NCBI GenBank assembly: GCA_943370355.1
Contig: CALRQP020000004.1
Span: forward strand, 1 to 64,000
From: JADCGM01 sp943370355
Lineage (GTDB): Bacteria > Pseudomonadota > Alphaproteobacteria > Sphingomonadales > Sphingomonadaceae
Direction of reading: 5' to 3'
DNA length: 64,000 nt
This document shows, in pieces, positions 1-7,060 of this stretch (within the stretch, counting starts at the first letter, position 1; the number at the start of each line of letters is the position of its first letter). The notes under the pieces are model-generated. The model made no database searches. It was not told the DNA's origin and saw only the letters and a list, made by a program, of their open reading frames with translations. The translations under genes and the position numbers were made by a program.

Positions 1-893
1 ATCTGGTCAAGAATATCATCGCCGCGATGGACGACCGGCTCGGTAATCTCACCTGGATGGCCGATGAAACCAAGGTCAAGGCCAAGGCCAAGCTCGCTGC
101 CTTCACACCGAAGATCGGCTATCCGTCGAAGTGGCGCGATTATTCGGCGCTGACCATCGTCAAGGACGATGCCTACGGCAATGCCGAGCGCGCCAGCCTG
201 TTCGAATATAATCGCAACCTGGCCAAGCTTGGCGCGCCGATCGACCGGACCGAGTGGTTCATGACGCCGATGACGGTCAACGCCTATGCCAACCCGCCGA
301 TGAACGAGATCGTGTTCCCGGCCTCGATCCTGCAGCCGCCGTTTTTCGATCCAAACGCCGACCCCGCGGTGAACTATGGCGGTATCGGCGCGGTGATCGG
401 CCACGAGATCAGCCATCATTTCGACGATCAGGGCCGCAAATATGACCTGACCGGCAAGCTGACCGATTGGTGGACCGCTGAGGACGTCAAGCGCTTTACA
501 GCGCTGACCGACAAGGTCGTCGCGCAATATGGCGAATATGAGCCGCTGCCCGGCTTCAAGGTCAACGGCGGGCTGACACTTGGTGAGAATATGGCCGATC
601 TCGCCGGCGTGACCATAGCGCTCGACGCCTATCATAAGTCGCTCGGCGGCAAGGAAGCGCCGGTGATCGACGGTCTGACCGGCGACCAGCGTTTCTTCCT
701 CGGCTTCGCGCAGATCTGGCGGCAGAAGTACCGCGACGCCTCGCTCCAGCAGCAGATCGCCACCGACCCGCACACACCGGGGCATTTCCGTCCTTACGTC
801 GTGCGCAATCTCGACGCCTGGTATGCGGCTTGGGGCGCCAAGCCCGGCGAGAAATATTATCTCGCGCCGGATCAGCGCATCAAGGTGTGGTAA
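1..893 (+). CDS. M13 family zinc metallopeptidase (neprilysin-like), 5' end missing
   Basis: This is the C-terminal part of an M13 (PepO/neprilysin-like) endopeptidase. The frame is open from the left edge, so the gene begins outside the window. The gluzincin zinc site VIGHEISHHFDDQGRKYD lies near base 400, giving the two His ligands and the catalytic Glu. The second family signature, ENMADLAGV, lies near base 590 and supplies the third ligand, Glu. The frame ends in DQRIKVW before TAA. M13 enzymes of this type are normally about 650-700 residues and exported, so roughly the last 40% is present. A strong terminator follows at 906-940, so this is the last gene of its transcript. The family call is secure; the substrate cannot be told. 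Confidence 0.93.
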   Translation, partial: LVKNIIAAMDDRLGNLTWMADETKVKAKAKLAAFTPKIGYPSKWRDYSALTIVKDDAYGNAERASLFEYNRNLAKLGAPIDRTEWFMTPMTVNAYANPPMNEIVFPASILQPPFFDPNADPAVNYGGIGAVIGHEISHHFDDQGRKYDLTGKLTDWWTAEDVKRFTALTDKVVAQYGEYEPLPGFKVNGGLTLGENMADLAGVTIALDAYHKSLGGKEAPVIDGLTGDQRFFLGFAQIWRQKYRDASLQQQIATDPHTPGHFRPYVVRNLDAWYAAWGAKPGEKYYLAPDQRIKVW

Positions 894-905
894 CTTCAAG
901 CGATA

Positions 906-940
906 GGGCCGGGGGAGTGATCCTCCGGCCCCTTTCGTTT
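906..940 (+). terminator. Rho-independent terminator after the M13 peptidase gene
   Basis: An 11-bp stem (906-916 with 921-931, one G-T wobble) closes a GTGA loop and is followed by a T-rich run CCTTTCGTTT. It sits 13 bases after the peptidase stop and upstream of tRNA-Pro. Confidence 0.8.
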
Positions 941-977
941 GACGGGTCGGCGTGCGGTCACTAGGGACTGCCGCAGT

Positions 978-1055
<78 letters not shown>

Positions 1056-1146
1056 CAACTGCGGTGAGGCAGCCCCCGTGCCGTCACCCTGTGACGAACA
1101 GTCCGGTGGCCATGCGGGCCTGCCCGCCACGACGAAAAGGGATCTC

Positions 1147-1692
1147 ATGCTCCGCCGTTTAGCGATCGCTGCAACCATCCCGGCGCTGCTGATGAGCGCG
1201 ACTCCGGCACAGGCCATTTCGAACAAAAGCTGGTCGAAGATCAGCGATGTGGGCGCCGGGCTTCTTGGTGTGACAGCGGTTGGCGTGCCGGCGTTCGGCG
1301 ACGACACGCCCGGCGCGTTTCAGGCGGGCGGCAGCATCATCGTCGGCTTCGGCATCGCGGAAGGCCTGAAGCAGGTCGTGCATGAGCAGCGCCCGGACGG
1401 CAGCGGCAATGACAGCTTCCCGTCAGGCCATACCGCCTTTTCATTTGCCGCCGCTGCATCGATGCAGCGCCGCTATGGCTGGGAGGTCGGGCTTCCGGCA
1501 ACACTGGTCGCAACGCTGGTCGGCGTTGCCCGCGTCAAGGCGGACAAGCATCATTGGTATGATGTCGTCGCCGGCGCGGCGATCGGCGAGGCGTCGGGCG
1601 TGCTGATCACCCATCCGTTCGATGACCGGGTGAACTTTTTCCCTTGGGGCGACAGCAAGGGTGGCGGCGTTTCCGCGTCGCTGAAGTTTTAG
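1147..1692 (+). CDS. PAP2-family (phosphatidic acid phosphatase type 2) exported phosphatase
   Basis: The 181-residue product starts with a cleavable signal peptide (MLRRLAIAATIPALLMSATPAQA region). It carries the three PAP2 motifs: KQVVHEQRP, PSGHTAFSF and ARVKADKHHWYDV. In this family the conserved Lys, Arg and the two His residues dephosphorylate lipid phosphates such as phosphatidate or undecaprenyl pyrophosphate, usually on the periplasmic side. The ATG at 1147 is chosen because AAAGGGA lies just upstream and the signal peptide begins there. The frame runs open further upstream only through tRNA-Pro. With dgkA directly after it, a role in lipid-phosphate recycling is a reasonable inference. 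The substrate is not shown. Confidence 0.88.
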   Translation: MLRRLAIAATIPALLMSATPAQAISNKSWSKISDVGAGLLGVTAVGVPAFGDDTPGAFQAGGSIIVGFGIAEGLKQVVHEQRPDGSGNDSFPSGHTAFSFAAAASMQRRYGWEVGLPATLVATLVGVARVKADKHHWYDVVAGAAIGEASGVLITHPFDDRVNFFPWGDSKGGGVSASLKF

Positions 1693-1735
1693 CCGTCCTT
1701 GGCGTCGCGGCGCGGCTTGCGCTAGCATCGCCGCG

Positions 1736-2086
1736 ATGAAGAACCGGCCATTCCCCGAACGGCTGCGCTTTGCGGCTGCCGGCATCCGCGAGGGCTGGCG
1801 GCGTGAGCGCAGTTTCCGGACGCATGTCGTGTTCGCGGTGTTGGCAGCCGGTGCGCTTGTCGTGCTGCGGCCCACACCGGTTTGGTGGGCGCTGATTGCG
1901 CTGACGGTGGCACTGGTGTTTGCCTTTGAGTTGATCAACTCCGCACTTGAGACCCTGATCGACCATCTGCACCCCGACCGGCATGAGGCGATCCGGGTGG
2001 CGAAGGATATGGCGGCCGGCGCGGTGCTGGTGCTGAGCCTGGCCTCGCTGGTCGTCGGGGTGGCGATGCTGGCATCGGTCCTCTGA
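1736..2086 (+). CDS. dgkA: Diacylglycerol/undecaprenol kinase family protein
   Basis: A 116-residue integral membrane kinase of the DgkA family, which phosphorylates diacylglycerol or undecaprenol with ATP at the inner membrane. The signature FELINSALETLIDHLHP (about residues 62-78) and the following AKDMAAGAVL match the family's catalytic Glu and Asp region. Three hydrophobic helices are visible, and length and topology are normal. The gene lies 43 bases behind the PAP2 phosphatase gene on the same strand. Together they could interconvert a lipid and its phosphate. Whether the substrate is diacylglycerol or undecaprenol cannot be decided from sequence. Confidence 0.9.
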   Translation: MKNRPFPERLRFAAAGIREGWRRERSFRTHVVFAVLAAGALVVLRPTPVWWALIALTVALVFAFELINSALETLIDHLHPDRHEAIRVAKDMAAGAVLVLSLASLVVGVAMLASVL

Positions 2087-2107
2087 CCCGCGCGTTGTGA
2101 CGCCGTG

Positions 2108-2977
2108 ATGACCGTCGCGACCGCCTTCCAGATCACGCCGTCGGCCGATCCGGCGAAGCCGGGTGCGGCGCTGACCTTTCCTTATGACCGCGCGCTGGTG
2201 CGCCGCTTCCGGCGGCGGTTCACCCAGGCGCGGTGGCATGAGGGCGGCTGGTGGTTCGTGCCGGGTGCGACTGCGGTCGCGCGGCTGGAGCGGTGGATCG
2301 CCGAAGAGCTAGATGAGATCGACAAGTTCGGTGACGCGCGGGGCCGAGATGCTTTTGCCTTCGAGCCATTGCTGAGTCGTTATCTTGAGACGGGTGATGA
2401 ACTGCTTGTCAGAACACCATTTTCTCAAGCTGTGGTGCGCGAGCTGCGCGCAGTGCCGTGGGCGGCGTGGGATGCCGACACAAAGCTTTGGCGTGTCCCT
2501 TTTCGGAGTTACGCCGAGCTTAAGCGGCGCTGGCCGGCGATCGAGGCGGCAGCGGAAGCAGCGGAGCCTGGGGCACGCGCGGCACGGCGTGCGACGATCC
2601 CGCCGCCGGATGCAATGACGCTGCGCCGCCACGCCGACCGCCGGCGCGCGCGCTATCCGGTGCCGGGCGACGATCTGCCGCCGAATGGTACGCCGGTTGG
2701 GACTCGCTTCGGTATCTTGGTGTTCGGCGAATTCGGCGATGCGCTGACCGCTGCGGAAGCGGAGCCCTATGATTTCGTCCTGGATCCCGCGCGTTTTGTC
2801 TGGGGCGAATGGCGCGTGCCGGAATGTCGCGAGCTGCGCCGCATCAAACCCGATCCCACGCCTGACCGCTCCGGGAGCTGGTGGGTCCCGAGCGACGAGG
2901 AGATCGACCATGCGCGCGACCTGCTCGGGCGGCGCATCCGCCGGGTCAGTGCGCGCCGGTCTGCCACAGAAGCGTGA
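2108..2977 (+). CDS. Uncharacterised protein with HARP-like W..VP repeats
   Basis: A soluble 289-residue protein with no signal peptide or membrane segment. It repeats a short signature that ends in W-x-V-P: WHEGGWWFVPG (about residue 43), WDADTKLWRVPF (about 127), RFVWGEWRVPE (about 237) and SGSWWVPS (about 262). The first unit, with FPYDRALVRRFRRRF ahead of it, resembles the HARP motif that SMARCAL1-type annealing helicases use to bind DNA. No helicase motifs are present, so this would be a standalone HARP-like protein. I start at ATG 2108 rather than the adjacent GTG at 2105. The 3' end overlaps the opposing motB remnant by 32 bases. Function is unknown; a DNA-binding role is inference from the motif only. 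Confidence 0.7.
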   Translation: MTVATAFQITPSADPAKPGAALTFPYDRALVRRFRRRFTQARWHEGGWWFVPGATAVARLERWIAEELDEIDKFGDARGRDAFAFEPLLSRYLETGDELLVRTPFSQAVVRELRAVPWAAWDADTKLWRVPFRSYAELKRRWPAIEAAAEAAEPGARAARRATIPPPDAMTLRRHADRRRARYPVPGDDLPPNGTPVGTRFGILVFGEFGDALTAAEAEPYDFVLDPARFVWGEWRVPECRELRRIKPDPTPDRSGSWWVPSDEEIDHARDLLGRRIRRVSARRSATEA

Positions 2978-3290
2978 CGCTGATCCGCCGGTTGCTGGGA
3001 TCGAGCGGATTGGCGGGATTGAATGGCTCGCCTGCTGCGACACCTTCGATCCGGGCGAAACGGGCCGGGTCGATGCCGGCTTGCGCGAATGCGGTTCGCG
3101 TCGCCTCGGCGCGCTGCGCCGAAAGCAGCCAGTTGTTCATGCGGCGGCTGCCGGCATAGAGGCGCGAGTCGATGTGGCCGCGCACGGCCAACCGGTTGGG
3201 CAGGGGGGCGATGCCGCGTGCGACCGTGCGCAGCAGCTGATCCGCCTTAGGATCGAGACGATCGGTGCCGACGCCGAACATCGAGAAGCG
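2946..3290 (-). pseudogene. motB: Truncated motB: C-terminal OmpA-like peptidoglycan-binding half only
   Basis: About 113 codons match the C-terminal domain of MotB, the flagellar stator subunit anchored to peptidoglycan. Visible landmarks are RFSMFGVGTDRLDPKADQLL, PNRLAVRGHIDS, NNWLLSAQRAEATR and the terminal NRRISVTLL. The N-terminal membrane helix with the proton-carrying Asp, normally about 100-150 residues upstream, is absent. The sequence that should encode it is instead fliA on the other strand. No credible start or ribosome site exists at the 5' end; the open frame merely begins at a TTG at 3308. The remaining frame is free of stops, so the loss may be recent. An alternative reading is a minimal OmpA-like protein, but the join to fliA argues for a deletion remnant. 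Confidence 0.8.
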
Positions 3291-3792
3291 CGCGACGCTC
3301 CGCGTCAAAGGCGCAATGATCGACCATCTGCGTCGCCTTGCGACGCTCCCGCGTGGGGCGATGCAAAGCGCGCCGCGGCTGCGCGAAACGGCGGCGGAGC
3401 TGGCACGAGAGCTGGGCCGCGAGCCATCGAACGACGAGATGGCATCGCGGCTGGGGCTATCAGCCGGGGCCTATCGCGCGACGGTCGATGCGGCGGCGGG
3501 GTCGCGCACCGAGTCGCTCGACGAGGTCTATTCCGACCATTCGATGTGGTTCGCCGCTGACCTGCCCGACGCGTTCGACGATGCGGCGCGCGAGGAACTG
3601 CGGCAGGCGCTCGCCGCGCATATCGGCAAGCTACCCGAGCGCGAGGCGCTGGTGCTGCCGCTGTATTTCGTCGAGGCGCTGAACCTCGACGAGATTGGCG
3701 CGGTGCTCGACGTCGGCGCGGCGCGGGTCTGCCAGATCAAGAAAGCGGCACTCGACAAGCTGCGCGCGGCGCTCAAGGACTGGCAAGACTGA
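3291..3792 (+). pseudogene. fliA: Truncated fliA: sigma-28 regions 3 and 4 only
   Basis: From base 3291 the frame reads ATLRVKGAMIDHLRR, the end of FliA region 2 and start of region 3 (usually YAxIRIRGAMLDELRR). It continues through LARELGREPSNDEMASRLG (region 3) to LPEREALVLPLYFVEALNLD and IGAVLDVGAARVCQIKKAAL (region 4 helix-turn-helix). Region 2, which binds core polymerase and the -10 element and normally takes the first 75-80 residues, is missing. The ATG at 3265 lies in bases that code for MotB on the opposite strand. Without region 2 this cannot be a working sigma factor. With the motB remnant it marks a lost flagellar locus. It could in theory survive as a DNA-binding fragment, since no stop has accumulated. 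Confidence 0.8.
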
Positions 3793-3863
3793 CAGGCTGC
3801 GCGGTTGCCGGGGCGGCGCGGCACGCTTAAAAGCGGCGGACCACCTGCCGGAGCAAGTTGTTC

Positions 3864-5219
3864 ATGCCCATCGACATCACCATGCCCGCCCTGTCGCCGA
3901 CCATGGAGACGGGGACGCTCGCAAAATGGGTGGTGAAGGTCGGCGATAAGGTGAAGTCCGGCGACATCCTCTGCGAGATCGAGACCGACAAGGCGACGAT
4001 GGAAGTCGAGGCGGTCGATGAGGGGACGGTCAGCGAGCTGCTGGTTGCCGAGGGGACCGATGAGATTCCGGTCGGGCAGGTGATTGCACGGTTGCTGGAA
4101 GAGGGGGAGGCGGCAGGGGCGATGCCCGCGAAGGCTCCTGCCAAGACACCCTCACCCGCTCCGGCTGCGCCGGAGTCGCCTCTCCCGCAGGCGGGAGAGG
4201 GGGCGCGTGCACAATCGCCGCAACAAACAACCCCTCTCCCGCTTGCGGGAGAGGCGACTGGCGCGGCAGCGCCAGCGGGTGAGGGTGTCGCCGCCAAGGA
4301 GGGCAACCGCACCAAAGCCTCGCCACTCGCGCGCCGCCTCGCCCAGGCCCAGGGCATCGACCTTTCCTCGGTGACCGGCTCCGGCCCCAATGGCCGGATC
4401 GTCAAGGCGGACCTCGACGGTGCCCATGCTCAGGCAAAGGCCCTACCCCAACCCTCCCCCAAGGGGGAGGGAGCGCCAGCGCCCGCCGCAACCACTCCCG
4501 CAGCCGCGCCGGCGGCTGCGCTGCCCGATGTGCCCTCGGAGACGGTCAAACTCACCAACATGCGCAAGACGATTGCGCGCCGCCTGACCGAGTCGAAACA
4601 GCAGGTTCCGCACATCTACCTGACTGTCGACATCAATCTCGACAAGCTGCTGAAGCTCCGCACCGAACTGAATGCCGGGCTCGAGGCGCGCGGCGTGAAA
4701 CTCTCGGTCAACGACATGCTGATCAAGGCGCTCGCCGCCGCACTCATCGAGGTGCCGGCCTGCAATGTCGCTTTCGCGGGCGACAGCCTGATCAAATACA
4801 GCCGCGCCGATATTTCGGTTGCAGTGTCGGTGCCCGCCGGGCTGATCACGCCGATCATTGCGGGTGCGAACCTCAAGAGCCTGTCGGCGATCTCGAACGA
4901 GATGAAGGAACTCGCCGGCCGCGCCAAGGACGGCAAGCTGCAGCCGCACGAATATCAGGGCGGCACCGCGAGCCTCAGCAACATGGGCATGTTCGGCATC
5001 AAGCAGTTCGAGGCGGTCATCAACCCGCCGCAGGCGATGATCATGGCGATCGGCGCAGGCGAGAAGCGGCCCTATGTCGTGAACGACGCGCTCGCCATTG
5101 CGACGGTGATGAGCGCCACCGGCAGCTTCGACCACCGCGCCATCGACGGCTCGGACGGGGCGGCATTGATGCAGGCGTTCAAGCGGCTGTGCGAGAGCCC
5201 GCTGGCGATGCTGGCGTGA
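3864..5219 (+). CDS. pdhC: Pyruvate dehydrogenase complex E2, dihydrolipoyl acetyltransferase
   Basis: A 451-residue E2 subunit that moves the acetyl group from E1 to CoA. Domains in order: one lipoyl domain (residues 1-80, lipoyl Lys43 in ETDKATMEVE); a long linker (about 88-150); the E1/E3-binding domain (about 151-187, ASPLARRLAQAQGIDLSSVT); a second linker (188-222); and the catalytic domain ending with the active-site FDHRAIDG (His424). I chose ATG 3864 over the TTG at 3858 because alphaproteobacterial E2 proteins begin MPI-I-MPALSPTM and GGAG lies upstream. Both linkers are largely encoded by palindromic repeat DNA (see 4146-4290 and 4452-4471). E3 follows after a small membrane gene. 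The E1 genes are not in the window. Confidence 0.95.
   Translation: MPIDITMPALSPTMETGTLAKWVVKVGDKVKSGDILCEIETDKATMEVEAVDEGTVSELLVAEGTDEIPVGQVIARLLEEGEAAGAMPAKAPAKTPSPAPAAPESPLPQAGEGARAQSPQQTTPLPLAGEATGAAAPAGEGVAAKEGNRTKASPLARRLAQAQGIDLSSVTGSGPNGRIVKADLDGAHAQAKALPQPSPKGEGAPAPAATTPAAAPAAALPDVPSETVKLTNMRKTIARRLTESKQQVPHIYLTVDINLDKLLKLRTELNAGLEARGVKLSVNDMLIKALAAALIEVPACNVAFAGDSLIKYSRADISVAVSVPAGLITPIIAGANLKSLSAISNEMKELAGRAKDGKLQPHEYQGGTASLSNMGMFGIKQFEAVINPPQAMIMAIGAGEKRPYVVNDALAIATVMSATGSFDHRAIDGSDGAALMQAFKRLCESPLAMLA
4146..4290. repeat. Palindromic repeat, family A, inside the pdhC coding frame
   Basis: About 145 bases form a composite inverted repeat. The left arm begins ACCCTCACCCGCTCC and contains the hairpin CCTCTCCCGCAGGCGGGAGAGG. 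The right arm is its mirror, with CCTCTCCCGCTTGCGGGAGAGG, and ends AGCGGGTGAGGGTGT. The same element occurs between genes at 6892-7014. Here it is translated as about 48 linker residues (roughly 95-142) of E2, rich in Pro, Ala, Gly and Glu. Confidence 0.85.
4452..4471. repeat. Second short palindrome inside pdhC (second E2 linker)
   Basis: Nine-base arms CCCTCCCCC and GGGGGAGGG flank AA. The palindrome is translated in frame as part of the linker QPSPKGEGAP between the E3-binding and catalytic domains. It belongs to a different repeat class from the 4146-4290 element. Confidence 0.6.
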
Positions 5220-5225
5220 TCGATT

Positions 5226-5519
5226 GTGAATTCGAAGGCACCTGAACTGATCAGTAGCCTGCTGCTCCTCGGCTGTGTGTTCGCTACTGCGACTTCGTCG
5301 GTAGCTTTGGTTTTTTTGCTAACGATCGCTTGGGGCGAATTTATTCCTCTGATGAGAGTGGCTTGGCTGGCCTATGTGGGTTTCGCTTTGTGCACGCTCT
5401 ACCTTGCAGTGCGTGATCAACGCCGCCGGCGCGTCGCCGTTCGATGGTCGCTCATCAATCTTGGGGTACTCATAATCCCACCATCCGCGCTCTTTAGTCT
5501 GGCAGACATTCATGGCTGA
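5226..5519 (+). CDS. Small hypothetical membrane protein between PDH E2 and E3
   Basis: A 97-residue open frame starting at GTG 5226, seven bases after pdhC and overlapping the lpdA start by eight bases. Three hydrophobic segments are visible (about residues 8-35, 43-60 and 77-92), separated by a basic loop DQRRRRVAVR, suggesting a small inner-membrane protein. I recognise no family. Its base composition is clearly lower in GC than its neighbours (runs such as GGTTTTTTTGC), which suggests a recent acquisition or relaxed selection. The tight spacing implies co-transcription with E2 and E3. A non-coding insertion read as an ORF remains possible. Confidence 0.5.
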   Translation: MNSKAPELISSLLLLGCVFATATSSVALVFLLTIAWGEFIPLMRVAWLAYVGFALCTLYLAVRDQRRRRVAVRWSLINLGVLIIPPSALFSLADIHG

Positions 5520-6882
5520 AACCTTCGACCTCATCATCCTCGGCTCCGGCCCCGGCGGCTATGTTGCGGCGATCCGCGCGTCGCAGCTTGGCATGAAGGT
5601 GGCCATCGTCGAGCGCGAGCGGCTCGGCGGGATCTGCCTCAACTGGGGGTGCATTCCGACCAAGGCGCTGCTGCGCACCTCGGAAATCTATCATTACATC
5701 ACCCATGCCGATGCTTACGGCCTGTCGGTCGAGAAGCCGTCCTTCGACCTCGCCAAGGTGGTCGAGCGGTCGCGCAAGGTCGCGGCGCAGCTGAATGGCG
5801 GCGTGAAGGGCCTGATGAAGAAGAACAAGGTCACCGTCGTCGAGGGCATCGGCACGCTGACTGGCAAGGGCCAGCTGACCGTCGGCGACCGGGTGCTGAC
5901 CGCGAAGAATATCATCGTTGCGACCGGCGCGCGGGCACGTGAGCTGCCGCATCTCAAGGCAGACGAAAAGCGCGTCTGGACCTACCGCACTGCGATGACG
6001 CCGCCCGAGATGCCGACCAAGCTGCTCGTGATCGGATCGGGCGCAATCGGCGTCGAATTCGCGAGCTTCTACAGCGACATGGGCGCGAAGGTCACCATCG
6101 TTGAAATGCTTGACCGCGTACTGCCTGTCGAGGATGCCGAGGTGTCGGCGTTCATGGAAAAGGCGCTCAAGAAGCAGGGCATGGATATCCGCACCAAGGC
6201 GTCGGTCGAAAAATTGGACGTGAAGCCGGACGGTGTGACCGCGACGATCTCGGGCAAGGCGGAAGACTTTAGCCACGTCATCATCGCGATCGGCATTGCG
6301 CCCAACACCGAGAACATCGGGCTCGAAGCGCTCGGCGTGAAAACGACCAAGGGCCATATCGACACCGATGGCTATGGCCGCACCAATGTCGAGGGGATCT
6401 GGGCGATCGGCGACGTGACCGGCCCGCCCTGGCTCGCGCACAAGGCCAGCCATGAGGGCGTGATCGCGGTCGAGACGATGGCGGGCGTCAAGGGCGTCCA
6501 TCCGCTCAACACCGGCAATATCCCGGGCTGCACCTATTCCCGCCCGCAGGTCGCGAGCGTCGGCCTGACCGAGGCGAAGGCCGGGGAGGGGGGCCGTAAG
6601 TTGAAGGTCGGCAAATTCCCGTTCATCGGCAACGGCAAGGCCATCGCGCTTGGCGAGGCGGAAGGCTTTGTGAAGACGGTGTTCGATGCCGAGACGGGCG
6701 AGCTACTCGGCGCGCATATGGTCGGCGCGGAGGTGACCGAGCTGATCCAGGGTTATGTCGTGGCACGGCAATTGGAGACGACCGAGGCGGAGCTCATGGA
6801 AACGGTGTTTCCGCATCCGACGCTCAGCGAGATGATGCATGAAAGTGTGTTGGATGCCTATGGGCGGGTGATTCACTACTGA
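5512..6882 (+). CDS. lpdA: Dihydrolipoyl dehydrogenase (E3)
   Basis: A 456-residue flavoprotein that reoxidises dihydrolipoamide with NAD+ in the pyruvate dehydrogenase complex. The FAD-binding motif GSGPGG is at residues 11-16. The redox disulfide is GGICLNWGCIP (Cys42/Cys47). The NAD-binding motif GSGAIGVEFA lies near residue 175, and the C-terminal catalytic FPHPTLSE near 436. Length is standard. The ATG lies inside the last codons of the preceding small gene, suggesting coupled translation. A family A palindrome follows the stop. The neighbouring E2 marks this as the PDH-dedicated E3. Confidence 0.96.
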   Translation: MAETFDLIILGSGPGGYVAAIRASQLGMKVAIVERERLGGICLNWGCIPTKALLRTSEIYHYITHADAYGLSVEKPSFDLAKVVERSRKVAAQLNGGVKGLMKKNKVTVVEGIGTLTGKGQLTVGDRVLTAKNIIVATGARARELPHLKADEKRVWTYRTAMTPPEMPTKLLVIGSGAIGVEFASFYSDMGAKVTIVEMLDRVLPVEDAEVSAFMEKALKKQGMDIRTKASVEKLDVKPDGVTATISGKAEDFSHVIIAIGIAPNTENIGLEALGVKTTKGHIDTDGYGRTNVEGIWAIGDVTGPPWLAHKASHEGVIAVETMAGVKGVHPLNTGNIPGCTYSRPQVASVGLTEAKAGEGGRKLKVGKFPFIGNGKAIALGEAEGFVKTVFDAETGELLGAHMVGAEVTELIQGYVVARQLETTEAELMETVFPHPTLSEMMHESVLDAYGRVIHY

Positions 6883-6891
6883 CAGCGGGAT

Positions 6892-7014
6892 CACCCTCAC
6901 CCGGTCGGCTGGGGCCGACTCGCCTCTCCCGCAGGCGGGAGAGGGGGTGGGGCGCACCCTTCTACCCTCTCCCGCTTGCGGGAGAGGCGACTCGCCGAAG
7001 GCGAGCGGGTGAGG
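6892..7014. repeat. Palindromic repeat, family A, intergenic copy
   Basis: A composite inverted repeat between lpdA and metG. The left arm is CACCCTCACCCGGTCGG with the hairpin CCTCTCCCGCAGGCGGGAGAGG. The right arm carries CCTCTCCCGCTTGCGGGAGAGG and ends GAGCGGGTGAGG. The hairpin cores are identical to those of the copy inside pdhC. It may form strong hairpins in the transcript, but there is no T-run to make it a classical terminator. Confidence 0.85.
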
Positions 7015-7060
7015 CTGTCATCCCCTTTCCGCAGGCCCAGACCCCGTGTAAGCGCTCCCC

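Noticed and set aside
4146..7014. Repeated palindromes considered as a CRISPR array
   Set aside because: Only two dispersed copies with internal symmetry, no regular spacers and no cas genes.
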